Shown here one piece after another: positions 41,638-49,871 of a stretch of DNA of 64,000 nt. Position 1 is the first letter of the stretch, and each line of letters begins with the position of its first letter. The notes under the pieces were generated by a model. The model saw only the letters and a program-made list of their open reading frames with translations, was not told the DNA's origin and did not search any database. Origin of the DNA: Iningainema tapete BLCC-T55 (lineage in GTDB: Bacteria > Cyanobacteriota > Cyanobacteriia > Cyanobacteriales > Nostocaceae); contig NZ_JACXAE010000088.1 in the NCBI RefSeq assembly GCF_014698965.1, forward strand, positions 1-64,000, written 5' to 3'. Position numbers and translations under genes: made by a program.

Positions 41638-42084
41638 ATGTCTGGTATTCGTGAAAATATGCCTGTTCTTGTTCGTCATGAGGGGGATTGGGTTGGTACG
41701 TATATTGTGGTTGATGGGGAGGGGAAGGTTGTTGATAGGCATGAATCTCATTTGAGTTGTCAGTTTCCTGATGATGGTTTGTTTTCTTATTATCAAATTA
41801 ATCGGTATACTTGGTCTGATGGTAAGCAGGAGGAGCATCGGTTTCCTGCTAGCTATCGCGATGGGAAGATTTGGTTTGATACTGAGCGGATTGAGGGGAA
41901 GGCTTGGGAGGTTGATGATTCGACGATTATTTTATGGTTTGCTTATAAGAATATGCCGGGGTTTTATTTGTATGAAATGATTCAAATTAGTCCTTGTAAT
42001 AATTATCGATCGCGTACTTGGCATTGGTTTAAGAATGATCAACTTTTCCAACGTACTTTGATTCAAGAGGAACGTTTGAGATAA
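41638..42084 (+). CDS. DUF3598-like protein
   Basis: A 148-residue protein, MSGIRENMPVLVRHEGDWVG then TYIVVDGEGKVVDRHESHLS, which resembles the N-terminal domain of DUF3598 proteins (a calycin or fatty-acid-binding-protein-like barrel, common in cyanobacteria). Aromatic-rich strands (YYQINRYTWSDGKQEEHRFP; TIILWFAYKNMPGFYLYEMI) support a small-molecule-binding barrel. ATG 41638 follows AAGGGGG and is preferred to a GTG at 41617. It is on the same strand as the aldehyde dehydrogenase, 98 bp downstream, and shares its odd G/T-rich codon use. Confidence 0.7.
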   Translation: MSGIRENMPVLVRHEGDWVGTYIVVDGEGKVVDRHESHLSCQFPDDGLFSYYQINRYTWSDGKQEEHRFPASYRDGKIWFDTERIEGKAWEVDDSTIILWFAYKNMPGFYLYEMIQISPCNNYRSRTWHWFKNDQLFQRTLIQEERLR

Positions 42085-42108
42085 AACATATTCATTTATG
42101 AAAAAAAA

Positions 42109-42172
42109 ACCACAGATAAACACAGATGCACACAGATAAATTATCTGTGTTTATCTGTGTGCATCTGTGGTT
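42109..42172. repeat. CACAGAT array forming a long hairpin upstream of hisS
   Basis: Three CACAGAT units separated by AAA or GCA triplets face three inverted units around an ATAAATTAT centre, giving a near-perfect 30-bp stem. A single-arm relative lies at 56414-56449. It could terminate upstream transcription. Confidence 0.85.
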
Positions 42173-42237
42173 CAAAATATTCAATATCTGACTGGGAACG
42201 CAAGAACTCTATTTCAATCTACAATTGGGATTAAGGC

Positions 42238-43623
42238 ATGACGAAGGCTGATAAAGTGAATTTTTCTACTCCTAGTGGTTTCCCTGAGTTTCTTCCTGGT
42301 GAAAAACGTTTGGAAGTGTATCTCTTAGATACTATCCGGAGGGTGTTTGAAAGTTATGGTTTTACGCCGATTGAAACTCCGGCGGTGGAACGTTTGGAGG
42401 TTCTACAAGCAAAGGGGAATCAAGGTGATAATATTATTTATGGTATAAGTCCGATTCTGCCTCCTAATCGACAGGCGGAAAAGGATAAGGCTGGGGAAAC
42501 TGGTTCGGAAGCTAGGGCTTTGAAGTTTGACCAAACTGTTCCTTTGGCTGCTTATATTGCTCGTCATTTAAATGAGTTGACTTTTCCTTTTGCTCGTTAT
42601 CAAATGGATGTTGTTTTTCGCGGAGAAAGGGCAAAAGATGGTCGTTTTCGTCAGTTCCGTCAGTGCGATATTGATGTTGTTGCTCGTCGTGAACTGAGTT
42701 TGCTTTATGATGCGCAAATGCCTGCTATTATATCGGAAATATTTACATCTGTCAATATTGGTGATTTTCTGATTCGCATCAATAATCGCAAAATTCTCAC
42801 TGGTTTTTTTAAGTCGGTAGGTGTGGAGGAAAATAAAATTAAATCTTGTATTGGTATTATTGATACTTTAGAAAAAGTCGGGGAAGCTAAAGTAAAACAA
42901 GATTTAGAGAAAGAAGGTGTTTTGGCGGAGCAAACTCAACAAATTATTGAGTTTATTAAGATTAATGGTACTGTTGATCAGGTATTGGATAAACTCAAGT
43001 ATTTGGCTCAAACTAGAGAAGCTGAAGAATTGAGTATCGGTGTGACAGAGTTGGAAACGGTGATTGCAGGTGTTCGGAATTTGGGCGTGGCGGAGAATCG
43101 GTTCTGTATTGATTTGGCGATCGCACGTGGTTTAGATTACTATACGGGTACAGTTTACGAAACTACTCTAGTCGGACACGAAGCTTTGGGTAGCATTTGC
43201 TCTGGCGGTAGATATGAAGAATTGGTAGGGACATTTTTGGGTGAGAAAATGCCTGGTGTGGGCATTTCCATCGGTTTAACCAGGTTAATTAGTCGTTTGT
43301 TGAAAGCTGGTATTTTGGATACCTTTGCTGCTACCCCAGCGCAGGTGATGGTAGTAAATATGCAAGATGATTTGATGCCAGTTTACTTAAATGTGTCGCA
43401 ACAATTGCGACAAGCAGGAATTAATGTTATTACTAGTTTTGAACAACGTCCGTTAGGTAAACAATTCCAACAAGCTGAGAAACAAGGAATTCAATTTTGC
43501 GTGATAATTGGTTCTGAAGAAGCAGCAGCGCAAAAGTCTTCTCTCAAAGATTTGAAAACCCGCGAACAAGTAGAAGTACCTGTAGAAAATTTAGCACTAG
43601 AAATTAAACGCAGACTAGCGTAG
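42238..43623 (+). CDS. hisS: Histidyl-tRNA synthetase
   Basis: A 461-residue class II aminoacyl-tRNA synthetase that charges tRNA-His. Motif 1 lies near ETPAVERLEV, motif 2 in FRGERAKDGRFRQFRQCDID, the histidine-specific loop IARGLDYYTGTVYETT near residue 301, and motif 3 in GVGISIGLTRLISRL; the anticodon-binding domain is at the C-terminus (VMVVNMQDDLMPVYLNVSQQ). Full length. It is the only core housekeeping gene within the accessory cluster and is separated from it by repeats on both sides. Confidence 0.95.
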   Translation: MTKADKVNFSTPSGFPEFLPGEKRLEVYLLDTIRRVFESYGFTPIETPAVERLEVLQAKGNQGDNIIYGISPILPPNRQAEKDKAGETGSEARALKFDQTVPLAAYIARHLNELTFPFARYQMDVVFRGERAKDGRFRQFRQCDIDVVARRELSLLYDAQMPAIISEIFTSVNIGDFLIRINNRKILTGFFKSVGVEENKIKSCIGIIDTLEKVGEAKVKQDLEKEGVLAEQTQQIIEFIKINGTVDQVLDKLKYLAQTREAEELSIGVTELETVIAGVRNLGVAENRFCIDLAIARGLDYYTGTVYETTLVGHEALGSICSGGRYEELVGTFLGEKMPGVGISIGLTRLISRLLKAGILDTFAATPAQVMVVNMQDDLMPVYLNVSQQLRQAGINVITSFEQRPLGKQFQQAEKQGIQFCVIIGSEEAAAQKSSLKDLKTREQVEVPVENLALEIKRRLA

Positions 43624-43639
43624 TCTCGGGAGCATCTTC

Positions 43640-43796
43640 GTTTTTCGCCACACCCTGAAGGGTGCGGCTACACGTACAAAGCCTGCCGTAGCTCCGGCTA
43701 GAAACATCTCTCGTTCCCACGCTCCGCGTCTCTCCTCGTCTCCTCGTTCCCAGCCTCCGGCTGGGAATGCCATCCTGGAGGCTCTGCCTCCCAAAA
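43640..43796. repeat. Composite dispersed repeats between hisS and the hydrolase gene
   Basis: Several short palindromes in series: CACCCTGAAGGGTG, GTAGCTCCGGCTA, CTCGTTCCCACGCTCCGCG, TTCCCAGCCTCCGGCTGGGA and GGAGGCTCTGCCTCC. The last two belong to the same family as 25938, 51622 and 53718. Confidence 0.75.
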
Positions 43797-43802
43797 ATTG
43801 AT

Positions 43803-44624
43803 ATGAACAAACCAATCAAGCGAGCCTTTTTAGACACCGAAGACGGGCAGATTCTTTACCGCATAGGCGGTGAAGGAAATCCTCTGGTTTTACTACATCA
43901 GAACCAAACAAGTAGTAACGAGTATAGAGAGTTAATGCCTATTTTGGCAAAAAATCGATGTGTCATTGCTATGGACTTTCTGGGTTTCGGTGATTCAGAT
44001 AAACCCCCAAGAATGTATTCAATTGAAGACTATGCTAAAACAGTCATCCTCCTGTTAGACAAATTAGGCATAAAAACCACAAGCATCTTGGGAAACCATA
44101 CAGGTGCATTTGTCGCAGGAGAGGTAGCGGCAGAATATCCGGAAAGAGTCGAAAAACTTATCTTATCTAATCCGGTTGTCTTTGGTGAAGCAGGCAAAGC
44201 AGCCCTATTAAAAAGATTTTCTGAAGGTTTTCACATAAAAACAGACGGCTCCCACCTGATGGAAAGATGGGCAGCCCGTGCAAAGTATGTAGAATCTGCT
44301 GAATTAAATCACACTTTGGTATTAGATGATTTAAAATGCTTTGGTTATCCTTTATATGCAGTTTGGGCTGTAGCAAACTACTGTCTGGAGGCAGAAGAAA
44401 GATTTCGACGCATAAAATGTCCCTCCCTAATTATCTGGGGAACTGAGGACATGAAACAGTTTCAACAGCTAGGTTTAGCAAATGCAGAAAATCAGCATTT
44501 GATTTTAACAGCAATTCCTCAGGGAAAAGTGGTTGAGATTGAAGGCGGAACTATATGCATGATGAACCAGAGATCTGAAGAAATATCGCAGCATGTAATC
44601 GAATTTCTTGATGATAAAGATTAA
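43803..44624 (+). CDS. Alpha/beta hydrolase fold protein with non-canonical active site
   Basis: A 273-residue alpha/beta hydrolase: oxyanion region LVLLHQNQTSS, DFLGFGDSDKP (typical of the superfamily) and the nucleophile elbow. Here the elbow reads GNHTGA instead of G-x-S-x-G, so the Ser is replaced by His, and near the C-terminus the usual GGH motif is GGTICMMNQRSEE, without His. The acid-bearing strand LIIWGTEDMK is present. Either the catalysis differs or it is a binding protein. ATG 43803 follows the repeat region. The bicupin gene starts 27 bp downstream. Confidence 0.82.
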   Translation: MNKPIKRAFLDTEDGQILYRIGGEGNPLVLLHQNQTSSNEYRELMPILAKNRCVIAMDFLGFGDSDKPPRMYSIEDYAKTVILLLDKLGIKTTSILGNHTGAFVAGEVAAEYPERVEKLILSNPVVFGEAGKAALLKRFSEGFHIKTDGSHLMERWAARAKYVESAELNHTLVLDDLKCFGYPLYAVWAVANYCLEAEERFRRIKCPSLIIWGTEDMKQFQQLGLANAENQHLILTAIPQGKVVEIEGGTICMMNQRSEEISQHVIEFLDDKD

Positions 44625-44651
44625 CACTACACGGATATTGTCAAAAACATT

Positions 44652-45425
44652 ATGGCAAGAAAGCACGTTGAATTCATTCAATCAGGGGATGTCGAGCAGA
44701 AACCTTGGGTTGTGGATGGGATCAAGGAAGTTCACCAAACAAGGATTCTGAGCTTCGATACCGAAACTGGCGCGTCCACCGAACTTGTCGAGTGGACACA
44801 AAACTGGGAGAGCAGTTCAGGTTATTTCAACTGCGACGTGGAAATTTTTGTACTTAGCGGACAGTTGCGGATAGGGCAACTCCGTCTCGGACGCTACACT
44901 TACGGCTTCATTCCAGAAGGTGTTTGCATCGAAGCATGGAGCGCTCAGGAAAATACTATAGCTCTTTGGATGCCCGAACGTCATCCCTGCTTTGTGACAT
45001 CATTAACCGATGCGCCGGGAGCAAAAAGAGAATTATATATTCCTTCGTCGAGTTCTGAACTAATCCCTTGGACTTCAACTCTCACCCCAGGCTTTCCACT
45101 AGGCGCGATGAGAAAAACTTTACGTAAGGGATCTGAGGGTGGAAGAAGTACTTGGCTGCTAGGGTGTTTGCCGCAGTTTGCCGAAACTGTTGCGGAGTAT
45201 CATCCGATTCCTGAGGAGGAGTTTGTACTTCAGGGAAGCATGACAACACAGGCTGGTTATATGACCCCAGGCTGTTACTTTTGGCGTCCAGAATTAATTC
45301 CACATGCCCCAGCATATACTGAAACAGGATACTTTGCCTTTGTGCGCGGAGGCAATCCCCATCTTTCATACCATACTTGGGAACCGCCGTTTCACACTTA
45401 CTATCCTTGGCATTGGAACAAATGA
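44652..45425 (+). CDS. Bicupin, DUF4437 family
   Basis: A 257-residue protein with two cupin halves. The first half has FNCDVEIFVLSGQLRIGQLR and LGRYTYGFIPEG; the second has PIPEEEFVLQGSMTTQAGYM and TPGCYFWRPELIPH. This matches DUF4437 (ChrR-like cupin) proteins. Cupins often bind a metal and act as dioxygenases, isomerases or sensors; the metal ligands here are not complete by eye. Its stop codon overlaps the next start (ATGA), so it is coupled to the reductase. Confidence 0.75.
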   Translation: MARKHVEFIQSGDVEQKPWVVDGIKEVHQTRILSFDTETGASTELVEWTQNWESSSGYFNCDVEIFVLSGQLRIGQLRLGRYTYGFIPEGVCIEAWSAQENTIALWMPERHPCFVTSLTDAPGAKRELYIPSSSSELIPWTSTLTPGFPLGAMRKTLRKGSEGGRSTWLLGCLPQFAETVAEYHPIPEEEFVLQGSMTTQAGYMTPGCYFWRPELIPHAPAYTETGYFAFVRGGNPHLSYHTWEPPFHTYYPWHWNK

Positions 45426-46441
45426 GTTCAAGCACATACAAAAAACTAGTTGCAAAACAGTTTGCTCAAGATTTTAAATCAGCTATTGAAATTGTCGAAC
45501 TTCCCATACCCGAACCTGCACCAGATGAAATTGTGATTCGGAACAAGTTTGCTGGAGTTAACGCTGGGTTCGACACTTTACTTTGCCGAGGCGATGTGAG
45601 TTACGTTAACTTAACTCCTCCCTTTGATTTGGGTGTGGAAGCGGTGGGAGAAGTAGTAGCAGTGGGAAGTAATGTTACATTTCAAGTTGGTGATGCTGTG
45701 GTGACTACCATACGTGGGGGAGGTTATCGTGAGTACCAGACAATCAATGCCAATTTAGCATTCAAAGTGCCTGAAGCTACGCCAGAGGTACTAACTCTGA
45801 TGCCTACTGGTGTATCAGCTTTGGTGGCATTAGAACAAGTGGGGGAGATGAAAAGCCAAGAAGTTGTTTTGGTGACGGCGGCAGCTGGTGGAACTGGACA
45901 TATTGCAGTACAGTTAGCAAAGTTAGCAGGTAATCATGTGATTGGTACTTGTGGATCGGATGCAAAGGGACAGTTGCTGAGTGAGTTGGGATGCGATCGC
46001 ATGATCAACTACCGTAAGGAAGATCTAAATCTTGTCCTCAAGCAAGAATATCCCAATGGCGTTAATCTAGTTTTTGAATGTGTGGGTAAACAAGTCTTCG
46101 ACACCTGTGTAGATAACTTGGCAATTCGGGGGCGTTTAGTTGTGGTTGGTTTTGTGTCAGAATATGGTAATAATTTTGCGCAAGTAACACAATCGCGAAT
46201 TTATCAAAAACTTTTCTGGAAAGCAGCTTCGGTGCGGGGATTTCTCATGCCACTATATAAAGAGTATATGGTAGAGGCACGTGATCGCCTATTCAACTTA
46301 TTCTACTCTAACAAGCTCAAAGTAGTTGTTGATCCTACCGAGTTTTTGGGATTAGAATCCATTCCGGCTGCTGTAGAATACCTGCTCAGTGGTAGAAATT
46401 GCGGTAAGGTAGTTGTTCGATTTATATATAATCTACCATAA
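45422..46441 (+). CDS. Zinc-binding-type medium-chain reductase (quinone/enone reductase-like)
   Basis: A 339-residue MDR-superfamily protein: GroES-like N-domain (NKFAGVNAGFDTLLCRGDVS), the nucleotide-binding motif VLVTAAAGGTGHIAVQLAKL (AAxGGxG type, NADPH) and VNLVFECVGKQVFD. It lacks the catalytic zinc Cys/His set of alcohol dehydrogenases, like quinone oxidoreductases and prostaglandin reductase 3. It probably reduces an activated double bond with NADPH. The ATG at 45422 overlaps the bicupin stop; the upstream frame opening is ignored. Confidence 0.88.
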   Translation: MSSSTYKKLVAKQFAQDFKSAIEIVELPIPEPAPDEIVIRNKFAGVNAGFDTLLCRGDVSYVNLTPPFDLGVEAVGEVVAVGSNVTFQVGDAVVTTIRGGGYREYQTINANLAFKVPEATPEVLTLMPTGVSALVALEQVGEMKSQEVVLVTAAAGGTGHIAVQLAKLAGNHVIGTCGSDAKGQLLSELGCDRMINYRKEDLNLVLKQEYPNGVNLVFECVGKQVFDTCVDNLAIRGRLVVVGFVSEYGNNFAQVTQSRIYQKLFWKAASVRGFLMPLYKEYMVEARDRLFNLFYSNKLKVVVDPTEFLGLESIPAAVEYLLSGRNCGKVVVRFIYNLP

Positions 46442-46497
46442 TCGCCAATCATTTCTCAAAATAGAAGCATACTTAATAAGCTAATACCAACAAGACC

Positions 46498-46635
46498 ATG
46501 TTCACGCCTTTTATTGAAGACACTGCCCGACTTGTTCCCCATTCTACAACCAAGGTTCTACACGGCAGCCCTCTAATGTATCTACGCGATCCCAAACTTT
46601 ACGCCGAAACCTTGCTACAATACCTGCAATCTTAA
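46498..46635 (+). pseudogene. Possible alpha/beta hydrolase C-terminal fragment
   Basis: A 45-residue frame, MFTPFIEDTARLVPHSTTKV then LHGSPLMYLRDPKLYAETLL. The text resembles the last strand and helix of an alpha/beta hydrolase (ED..A.LVPHA.T.V..G.P......P..YAE..L.FL). There is no ribosome binding site and no upstream domain, so it is probably a relic of a deleted hydrolase gene between the reductase and the DUF3598 gene. Confidence 0.45.
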
Positions 46636-46662
46636 TTAGTCAACTTCTCAATCAGAAAAACA

Positions 46663-47436
46663 ATGAATTCACAAGATCAAAACTGGGAAAATTTATTTGG
46701 ACATATCACGACATCCGGTGTTGCTTGGCACGGAATATGGACGGTGTATTCTCCAGATCAAGAAGTTCTGAATTCATTTAAAGCTGTGAGGAAATTTCAA
46801 GCTAATGAAGAGAAAACATTAATTACCCATACTAATAAATACACTAATGATGGAACAGAATCAGAAAAAACCTGGCAGATTGAAAAGCAAATTTGTAGTC
46901 AACCCGATGGAGTCATTCACCCAGCATTTTTGTCTATGAGGGCATTATCCTTTGGTGAGGATAAGAATGCCTGGGTAGCAAAAAAACTAGAAGCTGGAAA
47001 AAAATTTGGTACAGAGTTATTTTTTCGATATCAAGATTGGCGAACTAGTGTAGCTAGTATCTATGCTGAGAGTGGCGATTTGGAGAAAATTACGATAATT
47101 CGCGAGCATCTCAATAGCTTTGCCAATGAACCAGCCAAAGCAGAAATAGAATTGTCGGGATGGCGCGGACGAAAAGAGTATATGAATAGTGATTTAAGTA
47201 TTTCGTTAGCAGAAAATCAAGATTTTGTGTTACCAACAGAACAAAAAAATAATCCGATATATTTGCAAAATGATATTAGTGTCAATGTACCTAAAAAGGT
47301 GAAGATTGGAGAAGAATTTGAGATAGTAGTTGGTAAGCTAGTTACGACAAACGAGTACCAAAGACTGATAGTTCAATATGATAATTTGGGAGCATTTACC
47401 ACGTTGATTTCCGAAGTTTTTAGGCGACAAGATTAA
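46663..47436 (+). CDS. DUF3598 family protein
   Basis: A 257-residue protein with the DUF3598 N-terminus QNWENLFGHITTSGVAWHGI followed by WTVYSPDQEVLNSFKAVRKF, and a C-terminal half ending LGAFTTLISEVFRRQ. The family is frequent in cyanobacteria and is predicted to form a calycin-like barrel pair. The function is unknown. It is the last plus-strand gene of the accessory cluster and pairs with the shorter relative at 41638. Confidence 0.82.
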   Translation: MNSQDQNWENLFGHITTSGVAWHGIWTVYSPDQEVLNSFKAVRKFQANEEKTLITHTNKYTNDGTESEKTWQIEKQICSQPDGVIHPAFLSMRALSFGEDKNAWVAKKLEAGKKFGTELFFRYQDWRTSVASIYAESGDLEKITIIREHLNSFANEPAKAEIELSGWRGRKEYMNSDLSISLAENQDFVLPTEQKNNPIYLQNDISVNVPKKVKIGEEFEIVVGKLVTTNEYQRLIVQYDNLGAFTTLISEVFRRQD

Positions 47437-47499
47437 GCAAAAAGTGAAAGGAAAAATTTACGAGGACAGATGCTTGAAAGAGCGCTCACCTCTTTTTGA

Positions 47500-47706
47500 T
47501 TAAAACTTTACTTCCTTCAAGTAGCTTAAATTATACTTATTAAATAAATCTGGTGCTATTACGAATTTAAATTTATCTTTGGAAATACCCAGAATGTCAA
47601 GACGTACTGCTTCGTTTTTTGCCTGCGTTTCAGTTAGCAAAGAGATGGTGAGCATAAGCATCTTGCTCTCGTAAAAAATTGTCATGAGCGTGAACGAAAT
47701 GCCCAT
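47500..47706 (-). CDS. Possible small ORF or gene remnant
   Basis: A 68-codon frame whose second half (EAVRLDILGISKDKFKFVIA then PDLFNKYNLSYLKEVKF) looks protein-like. There is no clear ribosome binding site and no recognised family. It may be the 3' end of a lost gene beside the repeat-flanked insertion. Confidence 0.25.
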   Translation of the reverse strand: MGISFTLMTIFYESKMLMLTISLLTETQAKNEAVRLDILGISKDKFKFVIAPDLFNKYNLSYLKEVKF

Positions 47707-47852
47707 CTCACCAACAATACCGCTATGGTTGCACCTATTGCCCCAAAAAAACTCTCCAGACTAAATAATTTACTCAAAAAATTTTCATGAAAACTAATAA
47801 TTGCCTAACACTTACTAATCAGCATACTAAAAAAGGTAGTCATTCATTTTAG

Positions 47853-48056
47853 CATTGAATTAAAGTTATTGTCGTGAACGAACAACGAGATATATTATTA
47901 CAATATTAAGTAATGATCGCGAGCCGAGTAGTTTAGGAGGTTCTCATAGTCAGAGTAATTGTTTCAAACATTGTACTAATATTAACAATTGTAGTATTGC
48001 TAGGAGCGATATTTGTCGCACTTGCTAAGCGTGCGTTTGAAGTCTCTTAAGCAAGG
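47853..48056. repeat. Roughly 200-bp direct repeat, left copy
   Basis: Starts CATTGAATTAAAGTTATTGT and carries the leader and first about 30 codons of the membrane protein gene found at 49408. It matches 49315-49517 with only about six substitutions up to 48026, then one extra base and more differences. Confidence 0.9.
47946..48050 (+). pseudogene. Truncated 5' copy of the membrane protein gene at 49408
   Basis: The frame after GGAGG reads IVRVIVSNIVLILTIVVLLG then AIFVALA, nearly the same as the start of 49408-49782. An extra base then shifts it into a stop (KRAFEVS-stop), and the rest of the gene is missing. It is a partial duplication. Confidence 0.8.
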
Positions 48057-48071
48057 TGTTTGAGGTAAGGG

Positions 48072-49274
48072 TCATGTTTCCCTCCCAGATTCAAAATCAA
48101 ATTGTTGTTCTAATCTGTCTTGTTCCTCTTTGAGCCACTTTTTGAGAGTCTCCTCTGAGGGGAGAGCAACTAAATAGCGGGAAACAAATAATTGATTATC
48201 TAATCCAGCAGTGGCATAGTGAACGGCTTCGGCATCTTTTTCAGCACAGAGGAGAATTCCAACGGGTGGGTTTTCATGCGGATAGATAATGTTTTCTCTT
48301 AAGTAGTTGAGGTAGAAGTTCATTTGTCCTGCGTATTCGTGGCGGAACTTCCCCAGCTTTAGATCAATAGCAATAAGACATTGCAAGGCACGATGGTAGA
48401 ATAGAAGGTCAAGAAAGTAATGTTCTGCTGCTACTGTGATGCGAAACTGGCGGTCAACAAAGCAGAAATCTCGACCCAGTTCATGCATAAAATCTTGCAG
48501 GTGGTCAATTAAAGCTTGTTCTAAGTCAGATTCCGAATAAGTATTTCGTTCTTCTAGTCCCAAAAACTCTAAAACGTAGGGATCGCGTAAAACAGTTTTA
48601 GGGCTGTCGAGGATTTGTCCATGAGTAGTAAGAGCAAGGATTGCATCCTTATCTTTAGAAAGACCTACTCTTTCATAAAGCATACTGTTGATTTGACGCT
48701 TAAGCTCCCTAGTAGACCAGAAACCTTTTATACTTTCTATTTCATAAAAAGCCCGTTTAGTAGTATTGTCGATCCGGGTGAATTCCAGTATGTGTGACCA
48801 AGACAGGGTAGTAAATAAGCGCTGGTAATAGTTACTGTCTTGCCATGAAAGAGAAGGTTGTTGTAGCTCGCGTGCTCGAAGTGCAGGGAATAGGTTTTGT
48901 GGTATGGTTTTAAATTCGGCATACACTGTCTGCCGAATTATCATATTATTTACTGGTAAGCTAATTAATGGTAAAAAAGCTGACAAGTTTTCATCACTAG
49001 CCAAGCCTGGATAAGTCAAAGCGAATTGTCGAAAGTTTTTTAAATTACGGTCTGATAGCCCTTCAAGGTTTCGATTTTTTAAATCTTCAGCAAGTTTTTT
49101 GAGCAACTGCGTGCCATATGCAGCTCGGTCTACTCCGTTTTGTTCATACTCCACAATATAAGCACCGATAAACCAGTTACGAATTGTCTGAATTTGGTTA
49201 ACTGCTCGTACAACTACTGTTTGAACTGTATTATTTATATGGCTAATATCATTAATTAGTTCTTCATAGTTCAT
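48072..49274 (-). CDS. PDDEXK nuclease domain protein, DUF1016/YhcG family
   Basis: A 400-residue protein with an N-terminal DUF1016 domain (HINNTVQTVVVRAVNQIQTI; SLSWSHILEFTRI, FYEIESIKGFWSTRELKRQI) and a C-terminal PDDEXK nuclease core (EHYFLDLLFYHRALQCLIAI then DLKLGKF, giving D and DxK catalytic residues). YhcG proteins occur in defence and mobile contexts, often with restriction systems. This one sits alone, reversed, between two copies of a roughly 200-bp direct repeat, which suggests it arrived as mobile cargo. Full length. Confidence 0.9.
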   Translation of the reverse strand: MNYEELINDISHINNTVQTVVVRAVNQIQTIRNWFIGAYIVEYEQNGVDRAAYGTQLLKKLAEDLKNRNLEGLSDRNLKNFRQFALTYPGLASDENLSAFLPLISLPVNNMIIRQTVYAEFKTIPQNLFPALRARELQQPSLSWQDSNYYQRLFTTLSWSHILEFTRIDNTTKRAFYEIESIKGFWSTRELKRQINSMLYERVGLSKDKDAILALTTHGQILDSPKTVLRDPYVLEFLGLEERNTYSESDLEQALIDHLQDFMHELGRDFCFVDRQFRITVAAEHYFLDLLFYHRALQCLIAIDLKLGKFRHEYAGQMNFYLNYLRENIIYPHENPPVGILLCAEKDAEAVHYATAGLDNQLFVSRYLVALPSEETLKKWLKEEQDRLEQQFDFESGRET

Positions 49275-49314
49275 TATTCATTCTCCCCGTCTTCATTGAT
49301 TTTGTCGATAGTGC

Positions 49315-49517
49315 CATTGAATTAAAGTTATTGTCATGAACGAACAACGAGATATATTATTACAATATTAAGTAATGATCGCGAGCCGAGTAGTTTAGGA
49401 GGTTCTCATAGTCAGAGTAATTGTTGCAAACCTTGTACTAATATTAACAATTGTAGCATTGATAGGAGCGATATTTGTCGCACTTGCTCTGGTACGTTTG
49501 AAGTCTCTAAAGCATGG
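49315..49517. repeat. Roughly 200-bp direct repeat, right copy
   Basis: Matches 47853-48056 (offset 1462). It includes the leader, the GGAGG ribosome binding site and the first codons of the intact membrane protein gene. Confidence 0.9.
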
Positions 49518-49782
49518 ATTATTAATATTTTTACAGTCAGTTTTTGTTAGTTTACTTGGTTCTAGTGCTGGTTATTTCATCGGTTGGTTGTGGTATAAGT
49601 TGACGGTAATAACCGAGCCAAGCTTCTCAAATCCTCGCCTAAGTGGTATAGCTACGGGGATGATGGCAGCATATCTAAGTGTCATTTGGGATTTCTGTAT
49701 TTATATTGGAACAATTTTGGGCGCGATTTGGGGTGGAATCAGTGGCTTAAAGTACTATAAGTTGCGTGGTAAACGTGACTGA
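49408..49782 (+). CDS. Small membrane protein, possibly with a non-ATG start
   Basis: A 124-residue protein with three or four hydrophobic spans (VIVANLVLILTIVALIGAIF; LLIFLQSVFVSLLGSSAGYF; VIWDFCIYIGTILGAIWGG) and a basic tail (YYKLRGKRD). No family recognised. The frame has no ATG; a TTG at 49459 would sit inside the first span. GGAGG at 49398-49402 lies 5 nt before ATA 49408, and the same arrangement is kept in the partial copy at 47946, so translation may begin at ATA or close to it. A truncated copy lies on the other side of the DUF1016 gene. Confidence 0.6.
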   Translation: MVRVIVANLVLILTIVALIGAIFVALALVRLKSLKHGLLIFLQSVFVSLLGSSAGYFIGWLWYKLTVITEPSFSNPRLSGIATGMMAAYLSVIWDFCIYIGTILGAIWGGISGLKYYKLRGKRD

Positions 49783-49871
49783 CTTGGAAAGTCAATCATC
49801 AACAGGCACGGCGCAGAACCTTGAAAGTCAGCTAGAATACGATTGAGAAATCCTCTTGCTTTAATGTTCCC

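Noticed and set aside
42109-42172. T-box or other riboswitch leader for hisS
   Set aside because: The hairpin is a dispersed CACAGAT repeat with no T-box consensus (no AGGGTGGNACCGCG-type stretch).
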